Shown here one piece after another: positions 48,632 through 58,427 of a stretch of 64,000 nucleotides of DNA; the stretch's first letter is position 1; every line of letters starts with the position of its first letter. The stretch comes from Prado023 sp963700475 (GTDB taxonomy: Bacteria; Actinomycetota; Actinomycetes; S36-B12; CAIYMF01), in the NCBI GenBank assembly GCA_963700475.1, contig CAVOXR010000009.1:582660-646659 (forward strand), in the 5' to 3' direction. Position numbers and translations under genes: made by a program. The notes below the pieces were generated by a model. That model ran no database searches, was not told where the DNA came from, and worked only from the letters and a program-made list of their open reading frames with translations.

Positions 48632-51067
48632 TCAGACGTAGGCGTTCCTGCGCAGCCAACTCATGGCTTGGGAGCACCACAGGGGCGGTATGTAGAACGT
48701 GACGAGGCGGAACGCGATGGCCGTGGACACGGCGATCGTGCTGGGGACGCCGATCGCCATCAAGCCGTAGGTGTAGCCGGCCTCGGCGACGCCGACCCCA
48801 CCGGGGACCGGCATCAGCCCCGCGAACAGGCTGACGAATGTGTTGACCAGGATCAGTTGGGACAGCGTGGCCGTCTCGTCGAATGCCGCCAGGCAGATCC
48901 CCAGCACGATGGCCTGGACCACCTGACCACCCAGGTTCCCACCGAGGACCCCGGCCACCTTTCCCGGGTGGCGCAGCACGTTCAGGGAGGAACGGGCCTC
49001 GCTGGCCTGATCCCGCATCTGCGCGACGAAGCGGGGGATGGCGCGCCGAAGGGCCGCGCGGCGGCGGGGAACTGCAAGGGTGACCACCGCCCACATCAGC
49101 CCGATCAGGACGGCCATCGCCACCAGGGAGGGGTCGCTGGATTCCTCGCCGCTGTCGGACGCGCCGGTGACTTCGGTCGTGAAGCCCGGCAGGGAGCTGA
49201 CGGCGATCAGCAGCAGCAGCAGGATCTGGACGACGAAGCCACCGAAGCCGTCGATCGCGCCCATCGTCGTGGCCGGACCGTAGGCGATGCCCAGCCGCTC
49301 GAAGAAACGGATCTGGAGTGCGACTCGTGCGCCCGTGGCCGGCAGCACCAACGCGATGAACTGGATGGCGTACTGCAGCATCAGCACAGGCAGGAACGGC
49401 AGGCGCTGCATGGCCGACCCCAGGGTGGAGAACGAGAAGAACACCTGCGCCAGTGGCGCCACGAGCAGGCCGACGAGCAGCAGGCGGAAGTCCGCGGTCG
49501 CAAGCTCCTCGGCCACAGCCGCGAAATCCACCCCGGCCAGCAACCCGATCAGGGACGCGGCGATGACCACGGTGAGGACCAGCTTGACCAGCGATCCGAG
49601 GCTCACCCGGCGCAGTTCCACCAGCGGCGCAGCCTCGGCCCCCGTCCGCTCGATCGCCCGGCTGCGCAGCTCATTGAGGTCCCATTCCGTACCCATCGCG
49701 CGGCGCAGCGACGGATTGAGCACCGGGTCCTGGACGTAGGGCAGGGTCTGGGCCAGCCCCTCGACGCCGAGGGCTTGGACGGCGCTCTCCACGGCGCGAT
49801 CGTGGCCGAGCCTGAGGGAGAGGGTGACCAGCAGGTGGACCCGGTCGATCATCAGGTCATGGCGCGAGGCGGCCAGGTGGGCGCGGGTGAAGTCGGCGAG
49901 GGCCGGGGTCCCGTCGGGGCGTTCCACGATGTGCTGGCCGGTGATGGCACGGTGGGCGATCCCGGACTCGTGCAGCGAGGCAAGGGCGGCCCAGACGCCG
50001 CTCAACCATGCGTCGTCAATGGACTCAGGCGACATCTCGGTGAACGAACGCGTCGATGCCAGGGAGACCACGAGAGCCTCTCCCTGGGCGCCCTGACCGG
50101 CAGTGACGACCGAGAGCACCGGGACGCCGGCACGCTCGGCGATCAGCGTCATCATCGCCTCGTGCTCGACCCGTTCACGCCGGCTCACGCTGAACCGGGG
50201 TGCCTCGCCCCTGCGGGTCAGCGCCGACCACAGGGAGCCCAAGTACTGGGCATCCCACGCGTCCCGGCCGAAGACCTTGACCTCGAGCTCCTCGCCGCCG
50301 GCCGCCCGAGCCCGCAGGAGTTGCTCACCGGGTGCCCGCGGATCGACGACCTCCACCGACACGGCCTCGACACCGAGGTCGCGCAACGCGTCAACGACCT
50401 GCTCGGGGGTCAGCTGGCCGCCCGGTGAGCCGCGGACCAGATGCACGAACGATGCCGCTGCCAGTCCGACCGCCCACCCCACTGCCACGCCCGTGGGGTA
50501 GGCCACCTGGAGGGCCACCGCGGCCAGTGCGAGGAGGACGAGGGTCACCCTGCCGACCACGCGGAACGGGTGGGTGAGGTGGGGTGACCCTGTCACGATG
50601 ACCGCCGTGACCACCGCCAAACGGGCGGCGGCGTAGACCGGGGGCGGATCCGCGGTGAGCAGCGCGTCCATGGTCTGCTCAAGGCTCGTCCCACCGAGTG
50701 CGCTGATTCCCGCGACCATCGCGAACGAGACCAGCAGCGCCAGGGCATAGTCCCAGAGGAGGCGTAGACGCCCCTGGCCGTGCCTGATCACCGGAGCGAG
50801 CAGCAGAACCAGGACCCAGACCGCGGCGAAGGTGTAGGCGAACCCCCAGAACCACGACAGACCTGCCGAGAGCTCGTCGAGCAGGGCGGCGACCGTCAGG
50901 TCGACGGCAGTCGGACCCGGGGCGTTCACCATCGCCAGGAGCACCACCGCCAGCCCGAGACCCAGCAGGAGGACGTCGGTCGGTCGACGCTGCCTGCGCG
51001 CGTGCGTCGACGAGGAGAACATCCGCAGCAGACGCATCGGCGACAGCTCCGAGGGCTCCAGCTTCAT
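48632..51067 (-). CDS. Lipid flippase-type membrane protein (UPF0104/LPG synthase TM) with kinase-like middle domain
   Basis: This 811-residue protein has about six N-terminal membrane segments (35-210), a cytoplasmic region (about 225-480) resembling an ABC1/lipopolysaccharide kinase-like fold (GIAHRAITGQHIVERPDG and ALADFTRAHL, where the usual HRD and DFG motifs are altered), and a C-terminal YbhN/AglD-type domain of about eight segments (500-800; LPATGARVALQIRFFERLG and PVPGGVGVAEAG). It should flip or bind lipids; the altered kinase motifs suggest a pseudokinase or sensor. ATG 51067 was chosen over 51124 because the longer start lacks a ribosome site, but this is uncertain. Confidence 0.82.
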   Translation of the reverse strand: MKLEPSELSPMRLLRMFSSSTHARRQRRPTDVLLLGLGLAVVLLAMVNAPGPTAVDLTVAALLDELSAGLSWFWGFAYTFAAVWVLVLLLAPVIRHGQGRLRLLWDYALALLVSFAMVAGISALGGTSLEQTMDALLTADPPPVYAAARLAVVTAVIVTGSPHLTHPFRVVGRVTLVLLALAAVALQVAYPTGVAVGWAVGLAAASFVHLVRGSPGGQLTPEQVVDALRDLGVEAVSVEVVDPRAPGEQLLRARAAGGEELEVKVFGRDAWDAQYLGSLWSALTRRGEAPRFSVSRRERVEHEAMMTLIAERAGVPVLSVVTAGQGAQGEALVVSLASTRSFTEMSPESIDDAWLSGVWAALASLHESGIAHRAITGQHIVERPDGTPALADFTRAHLAASRHDLMIDRVHLLVTLSLRLGHDRAVESAVQALGVEGLAQTLPYVQDPVLNPSLRRAMGTEWDLNELRSRAIERTGAEAAPLVELRRVSLGSLVKLVLTVVIAASLIGLLAGVDFAAVAEELATADFRLLLVGLLVAPLAQVFFSFSTLGSAMQRLPFLPVLMLQYAIQFIALVLPATGARVALQIRFFERLGIAYGPATTMGAIDGFGGFVVQILLLLLIAVSSLPGFTTEVTGASDSGEESSDPSLVAMAVLIGLMWAVVTLAVPRRRAALRRAIPRFVAQMRDQASEARSSLNVLRHPGKVAGVLGGNLGGQVVQAIVLGICLAAFDETATLSQLILVNTFVSLFAGLMPVPGGVGVAEAGYTYGLMAIGVPSTIAVSTAIAFRLVTFYIPPLWCSQAMSWLRRNAYV

Positions 51068-51159
51068 CTCAGGCCGCCCCCATGCCCGCCACGATAGCCG
51101 CGCCACCGGGGCCCACTCCAGCATCCCGGCCGCACGCCTGCCGAATGGTCACAGCCAAC

Positions 51160-51831
51160 TCAAAGGATGTTGATGGCCCGGGCGACCACCAGGACCACCA
51201 GGGCCAGGGAGATGGCCGACTCCATCATCAGCCAGGCCTTCGACCAGTGCCGGATCGCCGAGACGTCGGTCGGGCTGAAGGCCGTGCTCGTGTTGAACGA
51301 CAGGGCCAGGTAGTCGATGAACTGCGGGTACCAGTGGGCCCCGACCAGATCCGGGAGGTCCTCCTCGATGAACCGGAAGGCCGGGGCGCGAGTGGCCTCC
51401 CCCCGGGCGCGGACCGCCGGACCACCGCGGTCGAGGTGCCAGTACCAGAACGCGAACGCGATGACGTTGCTGATCCAGACCACCGAGCCCACCTGCAGCA
51501 ACTGCCCAGGAGTTGCGAAGTCCGCCTTCTGCAGGATGCCGACGACCAGCCGGAGCGTGGACAGCGCCGTGGCCACCGTCATCAACGCGACCATCAGCCC
51601 GGTGGTGATCCGCAGCCAGCGGCTCTGCCGGTCGATGCGTCCAGGATCCCCGATCATCAGCACCGCAAGGAATGTCAGCAGCATCACGGGGTAGGCCAGG
51701 ACGAAGACGCCCTCGGCGACCCTGAAGTCCTCCGGGATCAAGAAGTACAGTCCGGCATCGACAACGACCGCCACGGCCATCGGGGCACGCCGCTCGCCCT
51801 GCCGCTGCGCGGCCGGGACGCTGGCACTCAT
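51160..51831 (-). CDS. DUF1345-type membrane protein
   Basis: This 223-residue protein has about five membrane segments and the family ending FNTSTAFSPTDVSAIRHWSKAW followed by a last span (LALVVLVVARAINIL). Members of this family lie near ion-channel-like proteins but have no proved function. It is followed 92 bases later by the flippase gene in the same direction. Confidence 0.78.
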   Translation of the reverse strand: MSASVPAAQRQGERRAPMAVAVVVDAGLYFLIPEDFRVAEGVFVLAYPVMLLTFLAVLMIGDPGRIDRQSRWLRITTGLMVALMTVATALSTLRLVVGILQKADFATPGQLLQVGSVVWISNVIAFAFWYWHLDRGGPAVRARGEATRAPAFRFIEEDLPDLVGAHWYPQFIDYLALSFNTSTAFSPTDVSAIRHWSKAWLMMESAISLALVVLVVARAINIL

Positions 51832-52015
51832 GAGGCGACACTAGCTGGCCCAGAGGCGGGGATCTGATCACGGAGTCATGCAACCTGAAATTTGCACGTG
51901 GATACGTCGGTGTCGACTCGGCGCCGCAACACCCCCCTCCGGCCGATGACCAACCCACGGGCAGCGCGCCGGGGGCGGTAGCCTGAGCGCCCCAGGGGAA
52001 CAGGCGGAGGGTCAT

Positions 52016-52846
52016 GTGACGCAACCGGAGGAGACCGCGATGCGCATCGCTCACGTCTCCGACATCCATGTCGGCGCCCATGACGAGCTCACCCTCGATG
52101 GCCTTGCACAGGACCTGCACGATGCCGACGTGGCGGCCACCATCGTGACCGGGGACCTGACGATGCGGGCCCGGACCCACGAGTTCGTGCGGGCCAAGGA
52201 GGTCATCGATCAGTTCCCGAAACCGACCATGATCGTGATCGGCAACCACGACGTGCCGCTGACCAACCCGCTGCACCGGATGTCCTCCCCCTACGGCAAG
52301 TACCGAGAACAGGTGACCAGGGACCTCGACCCGGTCCTGGACCTGGGCACCGTGCGCATCCAGGGCCTGGGCTCCATGCCCCGGTGGCGGTGGAAGTCCG
52401 GGCGCATCTCCCAGCGGCAGTCCGACGACATCCGGGCCACGTTCGCCGACGCACCCCCGGGAACCGTCCGGGTGGTGGCGCTGCACCACCCACCGAGTTC
52501 CGAGGACCTCGAGAGCATCGCAGGAGGCGATGAGTTCGAGGCGGCCCTGGTGGAGGCTGAGGTCGACATCGTCCTGGCCGGCCACACCCACATCCCGGCG
52601 GTCCAGGTCCTGCACGTGCAGGCCGGGGGTAGGTCCCGCTCGATCATCGAGGTCGTGGCCGGCACGGCAACGAGCCACCGCACCCGCGAGATCCCACGCT
52701 CCTGGTCGCTGCTGGAGATCACGCCTGACTCGTTGACGGTGACCGAGCACTACGCCTCCGATGCCGGCTGGCGCCCCGATCCACCCCAGGTGTTCCCGCT
52801 GGGTGCCGCTGCACACGGCAAGCCAGGGAGCACGAGCGCCGGCTGA
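52016..52846 (+). CDS. Calcineurin-like metallophosphoesterase (CpdA/Icc type)
   Basis: This 276-residue protein has all five metal-binding motifs of the class: SDIHVG, GDLT, GNHD, HHPP and GHTH. It resembles cyclic-nucleotide phosphodiesterases of the CpdA type, but sequence alone cannot settle the substrate. Two starts are equally supported: GTG 52016 after GGAGG, and ATG 52040 after GGAGGAG; the second begins the fold at MRIAHVSD. It is followed by the opposing lipid-kinase gene. Confidence 0.9.
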   Translation: MTQPEETAMRIAHVSDIHVGAHDELTLDGLAQDLHDADVAATIVTGDLTMRARTHEFVRAKEVIDQFPKPTMIVIGNHDVPLTNPLHRMSSPYGKYREQVTRDLDPVLDLGTVRIQGLGSMPRWRWKSGRISQRQSDDIRATFADAPPGTVRVVALHHPPSSEDLESIAGGDEFEAALVEAEVDIVLAGHTHIPAVQVLHVQAGGRSRSIIEVVAGTATSHRTREIPRSWSLLEITPDSLTVTEHYASDAGWRPDPPQVFPLGAAAHGKPGSTSAG

Positions 52847-52865
52847 GGGGCCATGACCGATCGGC

Positions 52866-54221
52866 TCAGCGGCCCAGGGCCAGGTCCCACAACTCCTTGG
52901 GCGTGTTGGCTGACAGCCTGCGGGCCGCCGGGGACCGCCCGGGAGCGCTGGGGGGCAGCAGCACGGTGAGCGCCGCGGGGATCATCTCGAACACGACCGG
53001 GGACTCCATCGTCAGCGCCTCGCCATCCACGCCGATCTGCACGGGGCCACCGGACGTGATCTCGAAGCGTGGTGTGCTCCACTCCTGCCACCCGGGGAAC
53101 TTGCGGACCTGGCCCGCGCTCTCGAGTGCCAGGAACCGTCGGGCATCCATGGCCGAGTTGATGGTCAACGAGACCACCCCGAGCTCACCGGTGTCCATGC
53201 GCTCACGCGTTCCCACACCACCGAGCGAGTCGAGCACGTAGGGGTTGTTGGACACCAGGACGACGTCCGCGGTGTCGTGGACGGTGCCCCCGTCGTCGAC
53301 GAAGTGCAGGTCGAGGGAGTCCGCATTGGCACCCAGGAGGTCGGGAAGGGTGTCGAGCGTGGTGCGCAGCTTCGCGTCGCGATAGGCGTCCGAGGCAACG
53401 ATCTCGGCGTAGAGCCCCAGCGAGGCGTTGTTGACGAAGACCCGACCGTTCACTGTCGCCAGGTCGATGGTGCGGGGGATGCCGGCGCTGAAGGCGTCCA
53501 GCGCTCCGACGACGTCGTCGCGGTCGAGGCCGAGGTCCAGCGCCAGGTGGTTGCGCGTCCCGGCCGGGATCACGACATGCGGGATCCCGTGCTTCCGGGC
53601 GACGGTGGCGACCAGGGCCTGGGATCCGTCCCCTCCGGCCATCCCGATCACGTCGCATCCACGGGCGACGGCATCCTCAGCCAGCTGCACCATGTCGTCG
53701 CCCATGGACAGCACCACCGGCTCGATCCCCCGGGCGCGGCACTCCTCGACGAGGTTGAACTTCTCCACCTTCCCGCCACCGGACTTGGGGTTCATGATCA
53801 GGACCGGGTGCTGGGCCGCGGGCCGGGCAGCCCCCAGGTCGGCGGCGCGGACCGCAGTCACCTGGCGACGGGTGGCACGGCGGGCGAAGTACGCCGAGAC
53901 CACGCCGAGGGCGACGGCCACGAGGAGCGCCAGGAGCGACTGGCCGGCCCTCAGGAAGGCGACCACCAGCACGACGACCCCGACGACGGCCAGGACCCCG
54001 CCCACGATCCGTGCGGTCCCCCGGTTCGCGGCCAGGACCCACCCGCCGGTCACTGCCACGCCCGCCCCGATCAACGCCCCGGCGAAGTTCGTGAACGAGC
54101 TCAGCATGAACCCCAGCACGGCCAGCAGCGCAAGCGCGCCCGTGGCCAGGGCCAGGATGGCCTCGAGCCGACGTCCGCCCCCAACTGCACCCTGATCCTG
54201 TGCGCCCTTGATGTCTGTCAT
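52866..54221 (-). CDS. Diacylglycerol kinase-family lipid kinase with membrane N-terminus
   Basis: This 451-residue protein has four membrane segments (about 15-115) and a DAGK catalytic domain (about 135-440) with MNPKSGGGK near its start, the nucleotide motif AGGDGSQ and the PAGTRNHLALDLG motif. It should phosphorylate a lipid such as diacylglycerol at the membrane. The N-terminal membrane part is longer than in soluble DgkB proteins. ATG 54221 has GGGAGG seven bases upstream. It is divergent from the polyphosphate kinase gene. Confidence 0.9.
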   Translation of the reverse strand: MTDIKGAQDQGAVGGGRRLEAILALATGALALLAVLGFMLSSFTNFAGALIGAGVAVTGGWVLAANRGTARIVGGVLAVVGVVVLVVAFLRAGQSLLALLVAVALGVVSAYFARRATRRQVTAVRAADLGAARPAAQHPVLIMNPKSGGGKVEKFNLVEECRARGIEPVVLSMGDDMVQLAEDAVARGCDVIGMAGGDGSQALVATVARKHGIPHVVIPAGTRNHLALDLGLDRDDVVGALDAFSAGIPRTIDLATVNGRVFVNNASLGLYAEIVASDAYRDAKLRTTLDTLPDLLGANADSLDLHFVDDGGTVHDTADVVLVSNNPYVLDSLGGVGTRERMDTGELGVVSLTINSAMDARRFLALESAGQVRKFPGWQEWSTPRFEITSGGPVQIGVDGEALTMESPVVFEMIPAALTVLLPPSAPGRSPAARRLSANTPKELWDLALGR

Positions 54222-54400
54222 GAGTTGCCCTCCCTGATTCCATTCCCCCTGATGCTCTGCGCGTTGCCGGGGCCGATGCGGCACCGGGTGCGCCTGATCC
54301 TGTCCTGCCCCGGAGCATCCCACCCCGGACAGGGCCTTCGACCTCCGATGCCGGTCCGGTTCGTGGTAGACATGAAGACCAGCCGGAGACGAGGGTGGTT

Positions 54401-55237
54401 ATGGGCAAGAAGTCGCACAAGGCCAAGAACGCGAACGCTACAGGGGCCGGCTCGGACCCCGCGCCGAAGATGAAGCGCGCCGAGTACGAGAAGCAGATGG
54501 CCGTCCTGCAGGGCGAGCTGGTGGCGATGCAGGAGTGGGTCAAGAGCTCGGGCGCGCGGATCATCGTGGTCTTCGAGGGCCTGGACTCGGCGGGCAAGGG
54601 TGGCACGATCCGGCGGATCACCGAGCGGACCAGCCCCCGGGTCTTCAGGCACATCGCCCTGCCCACACCGACCGAGCGCGAGAAGTCCCAGATGTACATC
54701 CAGCGCTACATGGCGCACTTCCCGTCGGCCGGTGAGGTCGCGATCTTCGACCGCAGCTGGTACAACCGCGCCGGGGTGGAGCCGGTGATGGGCTACTGCA
54801 CCCCCGAGCAGACCGAGAAGTTCCTCGAGATGGTGCCCATCGTGGAACGGACGATGGTCGAACAGGGGATCATCCTGATCAAGTACTGGCTCAACGTCAG
54901 CGTCGAGGAGCAGACCCGCCGGCTCGGCAACCGGATCACCGACCCACGCAAGGTCTGGAAGCTGTCCCCGACGGACCTGAAGTCCTACCGCCGGCACTAC
55001 GACTACTGCCGGGCCCGCGATGCGATGTTCGCCGCGACCGACACCGCCTGGGCGCCGTGGTGGGTCATCGACAACGACGACAAGAAGCGCGGACGGCTCA
55101 ACATCATCACCCACCTGCTCAGCCAGATCCCCTACCAGGCGCCACCCGCCCCAGACGTCACGATGCCGCGCAAGCCGAGCGCCCGCGGGTACGTGGAGCC
55201 CGCTGCGGGACCGCACCACATCCCCACCCCGTTCTGA
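54401..55237 (+). CDS. ppk2: Polyphosphate kinase 2 family protein
   Basis: This 278-residue protein has Walker A in FEGLDSAGKGG, Walker B in IFDRSWYNRAGVE and the lid region near RLGNRITDPRKVWKLSP. PPK2 enzymes move phosphate between polyphosphate and GDP, ADP or AMP. The single-domain size and motif order fit class I. The GTG at 54395 is an alternative start, but ATG 54401 with GAGGGTGG just upstream is preferred. Neighbouring stress genes suit a role in energy storage and stress survival. Confidence 0.94.
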   Translation: MGKKSHKAKNANATGAGSDPAPKMKRAEYEKQMAVLQGELVAMQEWVKSSGARIIVVFEGLDSAGKGGTIRRITERTSPRVFRHIALPTPTEREKSQMYIQRYMAHFPSAGEVAIFDRSWYNRAGVEPVMGYCTPEQTEKFLEMVPIVERTMVEQGIILIKYWLNVSVEEQTRRLGNRITDPRKVWKLSPTDLKSYRRHYDYCRARDAMFAATDTAWAPWWVIDNDDKKRGRLNIITHLLSQIPYQAPPAPDVTMPRKPSARGYVEPAAGPHHIPTPF

Positions 55238-55267
55238 CGCGCCCCGATCCCGGCAGGCTCCTGCCCC

Positions 55268-55286
55268 CACGGCGGAGTCCGCCGTG
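55268..55286. terminator. Hairpin between convergent ppk2 and SulP genes
   Basis: A perfect 8-bp stem CACGGCGG/CCGCCGTG closes an AGT loop in the 68-base gap between two convergent genes, suiting a two-way terminator. Confidence 0.65.
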
Positions 55287-55305
55287 CAGGACCATGCATC
55301 GTGAC

Positions 55306-57072
55306 TCACCGGCCGGCCTCGACGTCGACGCCGGTGGTTCCCAGGACAGCGCTGCGCACTGTGGGGAATCGGGCGTCGGTGGGGAGCACGTCGCCCAGGC
55401 CGAGTTGCTCGATCTGGTCATCGACCCGTGACCGGGAGCGGGCCAGCACGAATCGGATGTCCCGAGCCGCCAGGTCGGCGATCACGGTGCGCAGGACCTC
55501 CGCCCCGGAGGAGTCCAGGTGGGAGACCGACTCCGCATCGAACACGACCACCTGGACCGGGCCCTGCGCTCCCCGGACGGCTTCGTCGATCCGGGCGGCG
55601 AAGTAGGTGGAGTTGGCGAAGAACAGCCGATCGTCCAACCGGTAGACCACCGCGCCCGGCACCTGCCAGGCCTCCGGATGGCGTTCCACGTCGACGAACC
55701 GCCCGGCCTCGGCGCCCCAGCCGAGAACGGCGTCGCGAGGCTCGGCGCTTCGGCGGACCACGTCGAGGACGGAGAGCAGCACCGCCAGGAGCAGCGCTGG
55801 CAGCAGGCCCACCGTCAGCATGCAGAACACCGTCACCCCCGCGATCGCCAGCTCAACGCGGGATCCGCGAGCCAGGGCGATCCAGCCAGGTACATCGACC
55901 AGCCCCAGAGCCGCGTAGGTGATCACGGCGGCCAGAACCGCCTTGGGCAGGTACGCCAGGGCGGGCGTGAGGAACAGCAGGACGACCACCACTGTGGCCG
56001 CCTGGGACAGGCTGACCACCTGCGTCCTGCCCCCGACGCGGACGTTGACCGCTGAGCGGGACCCGCTGGAGCCACCCGGGAACGACTGCGACAGTCCGGC
56101 GGCGATGTTCGACGCGGACAGGGCGGCAAGCTCCTGGTCGGCGCTGACCGGTCCACCGCCGCTCGCCGCCAGGCTACGGGCCGTGAGGATGGCGTCGGAG
56201 AATCCGACGAGCGCGATCCCGATGGCTGCCGGCAACAGCTGTGCTGCATCCGCGAGGGGGACATCCGGCCAGGCCAACTCCGGCAGGCCCGGTGGGATGG
56301 TGCCGACCACCGTCACGCCCCGCTCGGACAGGTCGAAGGCCCACGACGCCAGGATCGAGCCCACGGTGATGACCAGGAGCATGGGGAACCTGGGTGCCCA
56401 CCGCCCACCGGCCAGCAGCAGGACCAGGCACAGCAGTCCGATCGCGAGGGTCAGGGGGTGCACCCCGCCGTTGGCGTTGGTCAGGAAGGAGGCGTACTGC
56501 TGCAGCGGGTTGTCTCCGGTCACCTCGACCCCGGTGAGCTGGCCGAGCTGCCCGGCGATCAGGGTCAGCCCCAGCCCGGTGACGAACCCGAGCAGGACGG
56601 CCGAGGAGAAGTAGTCCGCCACCCAGCCCAGGCGCAGGACCCCGGCAAGCGCGAACACCGCACCCACCAGCAGGGCCAGCATCGCGGCCAGGGCCGGCCA
56701 TGCCTCGGGGTCCGAGGTGATTGCCGCCAGCGCCGGGGCGACCATCAGCGCGGCGGTTGTCGTGGGTCCCGTCATCAGGACCCGCGAGGACCCCAGCAGC
56801 GCGTATGCCAGCACCGGCAGCAGCAGGCCGTACAGCCCGGCGACCACCGGTAGCCCCGCGGTCTGGGCGTACGCCATCGCCTGGGGCACCGCCAGGGCGG
56901 CAATCATCACCCCGGCTAGGACGTCCGGGCGCAGGGTGGTGTACCCGCGGAGTTGGCCGACGAGCGGCAGGAATCGCCACCGGGAGTCCGAGACCGGCGC
57001 TGCGGAGAACGGCGAGGGGGCGCTCGGCTCCTCGCCCTTGTCGGACCCGTGTCCGGCGCCCTCACGTCCCAT
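55306..57072 (-). CDS. SulP family anion transporter with STAS domain
   Basis: This 588-residue protein has 11-14 membrane segments with the SulP start (GYTTLRPDVLAGVMIAALAVPQAMAYAQTAGLP) and a cytoplasmic STAS domain (about 460-570, VVFDAESVSHLDSSGAEVL). The family moves sulfate, bicarbonate or other anions; the substrate cannot be read from sequence. It begins three bases after the upstream six-span protein gene, so the two form an operon. Confidence 0.93.
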   Translation of the reverse strand: MGREGAGHGSDKGEEPSAPSPFSAAPVSDSRWRFLPLVGQLRGYTTLRPDVLAGVMIAALAVPQAMAYAQTAGLPVVAGLYGLLLPVLAYALLGSSRVLMTGPTTTAALMVAPALAAITSDPEAWPALAAMLALLVGAVFALAGVLRLGWVADYFSSAVLLGFVTGLGLTLIAGQLGQLTGVEVTGDNPLQQYASFLTNANGGVHPLTLAIGLLCLVLLLAGGRWAPRFPMLLVITVGSILASWAFDLSERGVTVVGTIPPGLPELAWPDVPLADAAQLLPAAIGIALVGFSDAILTARSLAASGGGPVSADQELAALSASNIAAGLSQSFPGGSSGSRSAVNVRVGGRTQVVSLSQAATVVVVLLFLTPALAYLPKAVLAAVITYAALGLVDVPGWIALARGSRVELAIAGVTVFCMLTVGLLPALLLAVLLSVLDVVRRSAEPRDAVLGWGAEAGRFVDVERHPEAWQVPGAVVYRLDDRLFFANSTYFAARIDEAVRGAQGPVQVVVFDAESVSHLDSSGAEVLRTVIADLAARDIRFVLARSRSRVDDQIEQLGLGDVLPTDARFPTVRSAVLGTTGVDVEAGR

Positions 57073-57075
57073 GGG

Positions 57076-57753
57076 TCACTGACCCTGGGCTGAAGAGCCC
57101 TCAGCCACCTGGCCGCCCTTGACCAGGATGTAGATGCTCAGGACCAGGGTCCAGAGGGGCAGGACGAAGTTCATCCATGGGGTGACGGTGGCACCGATCA
57201 GCAGGACGACGCCGGAGATGAAGCCGTAGATGGCCAGCCAGCGGGGCAGCAGCCCGATGCGCATCCCGATGGTGGTGGTCGAGAAGACGAAGACGGCCGC
57301 CATCCGCAGCGCGTAGGTGTTGATCAGGGTCAGGGTGACCAGGCGTTGCAGGTCCCAGATCGCCGGATCCAGGGCAGCTGCGACTGTCGGGTTGGCCACG
57401 AGCCCTCCGAGCACGGCGGCACCGACGGACACGAAGGCGATGAACAGCAGGCCGCTGCCGAGGAAGACGGTCGCGAAGAACCGGTCCTCGTACTCGCCGA
57501 TCCGGTCACGGATCACCCCCATGAACCACAGGAAGGCGATCGCGGCGAAGGGCAGTAGGCCCAGGGCCAGCGACACCGCATCCCGTCGTTCGGGATCGGT
57601 CAGCCAGGTGTCGGCGGAGACTTCGTTGGAGGGGATGGCGAAGCGGATCAGCACGAACACCGAGCCGAGGAGCAACGAGAAGATCACCCCGGCGATGCCG
57701 GCCGAACGTGGCGTGCGCAGGCTCGCTCGAGTGGCGGTGGGCTGTGCGGTCAT
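57076..57753 (-). CDS. Six-span membrane protein of unknown function
   Basis: This 225-residue protein has about six membrane segments with short loops and acidic residues in the first external loop (SNEVSADTWLTDPERR). No family was recognised, although the pattern (tandem spans with RDRIGEYEDRFFATVFLG in the middle) is shared by many actinobacterial proteins of unknown role. It is translated just ahead of the SulP transporter and could assist it. Confidence 0.8.
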   Translation of the reverse strand: MTAQPTATRASLRTPRSAGIAGVIFSLLLGSVFVLIRFAIPSNEVSADTWLTDPERRDAVSLALGLLPFAAIAFLWFMGVIRDRIGEYEDRFFATVFLGSGLLFIAFVSVGAAVLGGLVANPTVAAALDPAIWDLQRLVTLTLINTYALRMAAVFVFSTTTIGMRIGLLPRWLAIYGFISGVVLLIGATVTPWMNFVLPLWTLVLSIYILVKGGQVAEGSSAQGQ

Positions 57754-57842
57754 GTGCGCTTCCTTCGGCGTGGTGGCAGCCAGGGACTGAGGTGCGATCG
57801 CGCGGGCGGTGGCTCAGCATTCGCGCACGCGACCGTCCCGGG

Positions 57843-58406
57843 TCAGTCGGCGGTGTTCCCGGAGTTCAGCTCCCCCATCTCCTGCTTCTTGGGGACCGCC
57901 ATGGTTGCGGGGTCGAGCTCATAGGTCCACGGGAGGCCCGACATCACCCAGCCGTTCTTGCGGCGCATGCCGTCGAAGACGCTGTCCGGGTCCTTGACCT
58001 CGTCGCCCTCCATCCCGTCGAGGATGTTGTACGCCCTCGTGTACCCAGCAGCCGTCATCATGTCGATGGCCATTGCCGCGCGACCCCCGGACCGGCAGGT
58101 GACCAGGATCGTGTCCTCCGGGGCGAGGCGCGCCTTCACCATGTCGAGGAACTCAGGGTTCAACGACCATGTGAAGCCTTGCTTAGCGTCATCCCATACG
58201 TAGGCCATGAATGCGAAGGGGATCAACGTGGCCATCGGCGGGTGGCCCGTGAACACCCACTCCTCGGGCGTGCGGACATCGAGGATCGTGACACCCTCGG
58301 GGTCCGTCTGCCACATGTCGTAGGCCTCCTTGGCAGTGACATACAGCCCGAGCTTGGTCTGGCGCTGCTCGATCACCGGGCGCCCGTTGTGCGTTACCTC
58401 ATTCAT
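57843..58406 (-). CDS. Rhodanese-like sulfurtransferase domain protein
   Basis: This 187-residue single-domain protein has the rhodanese active-site loop C104RSGGRAA and the early ILDVRTPEEW motif. It is longer than the basic 110-residue domain, with extra helices that are rich in M and W (PPMATLIPFAFMAYVW). It may transfer sulfur from thiosulfate or persulfide, or bind an anion. No signal peptide is seen. It is the last gene of a four-gene minus-strand unit beginning at 59848. Confidence 0.9.
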   Translation of the reverse strand: MNEVTHNGRPVIEQRQTKLGLYVTAKEAYDMWQTDPEGVTILDVRTPEEWVFTGHPPMATLIPFAFMAYVWDDAKQGFTWSLNPEFLDMVKARLAPEDTILVTCRSGGRAAMAIDMMTAAGYTRAYNILDGMEGDEVKDPDSVFDGMRRKNGWVMSGLPWTYELDPATMAVPKKQEMGELNSGNTAD

Positions 58407-58427
58407 CAGGTGTTCCTTCCGCCCCGA

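Noticed and set aside
48668..50428. 586-codon plus-strand frame
   Set aside because: Antisense to the flippase gene, with typical shadow composition (R, G, H, Q).
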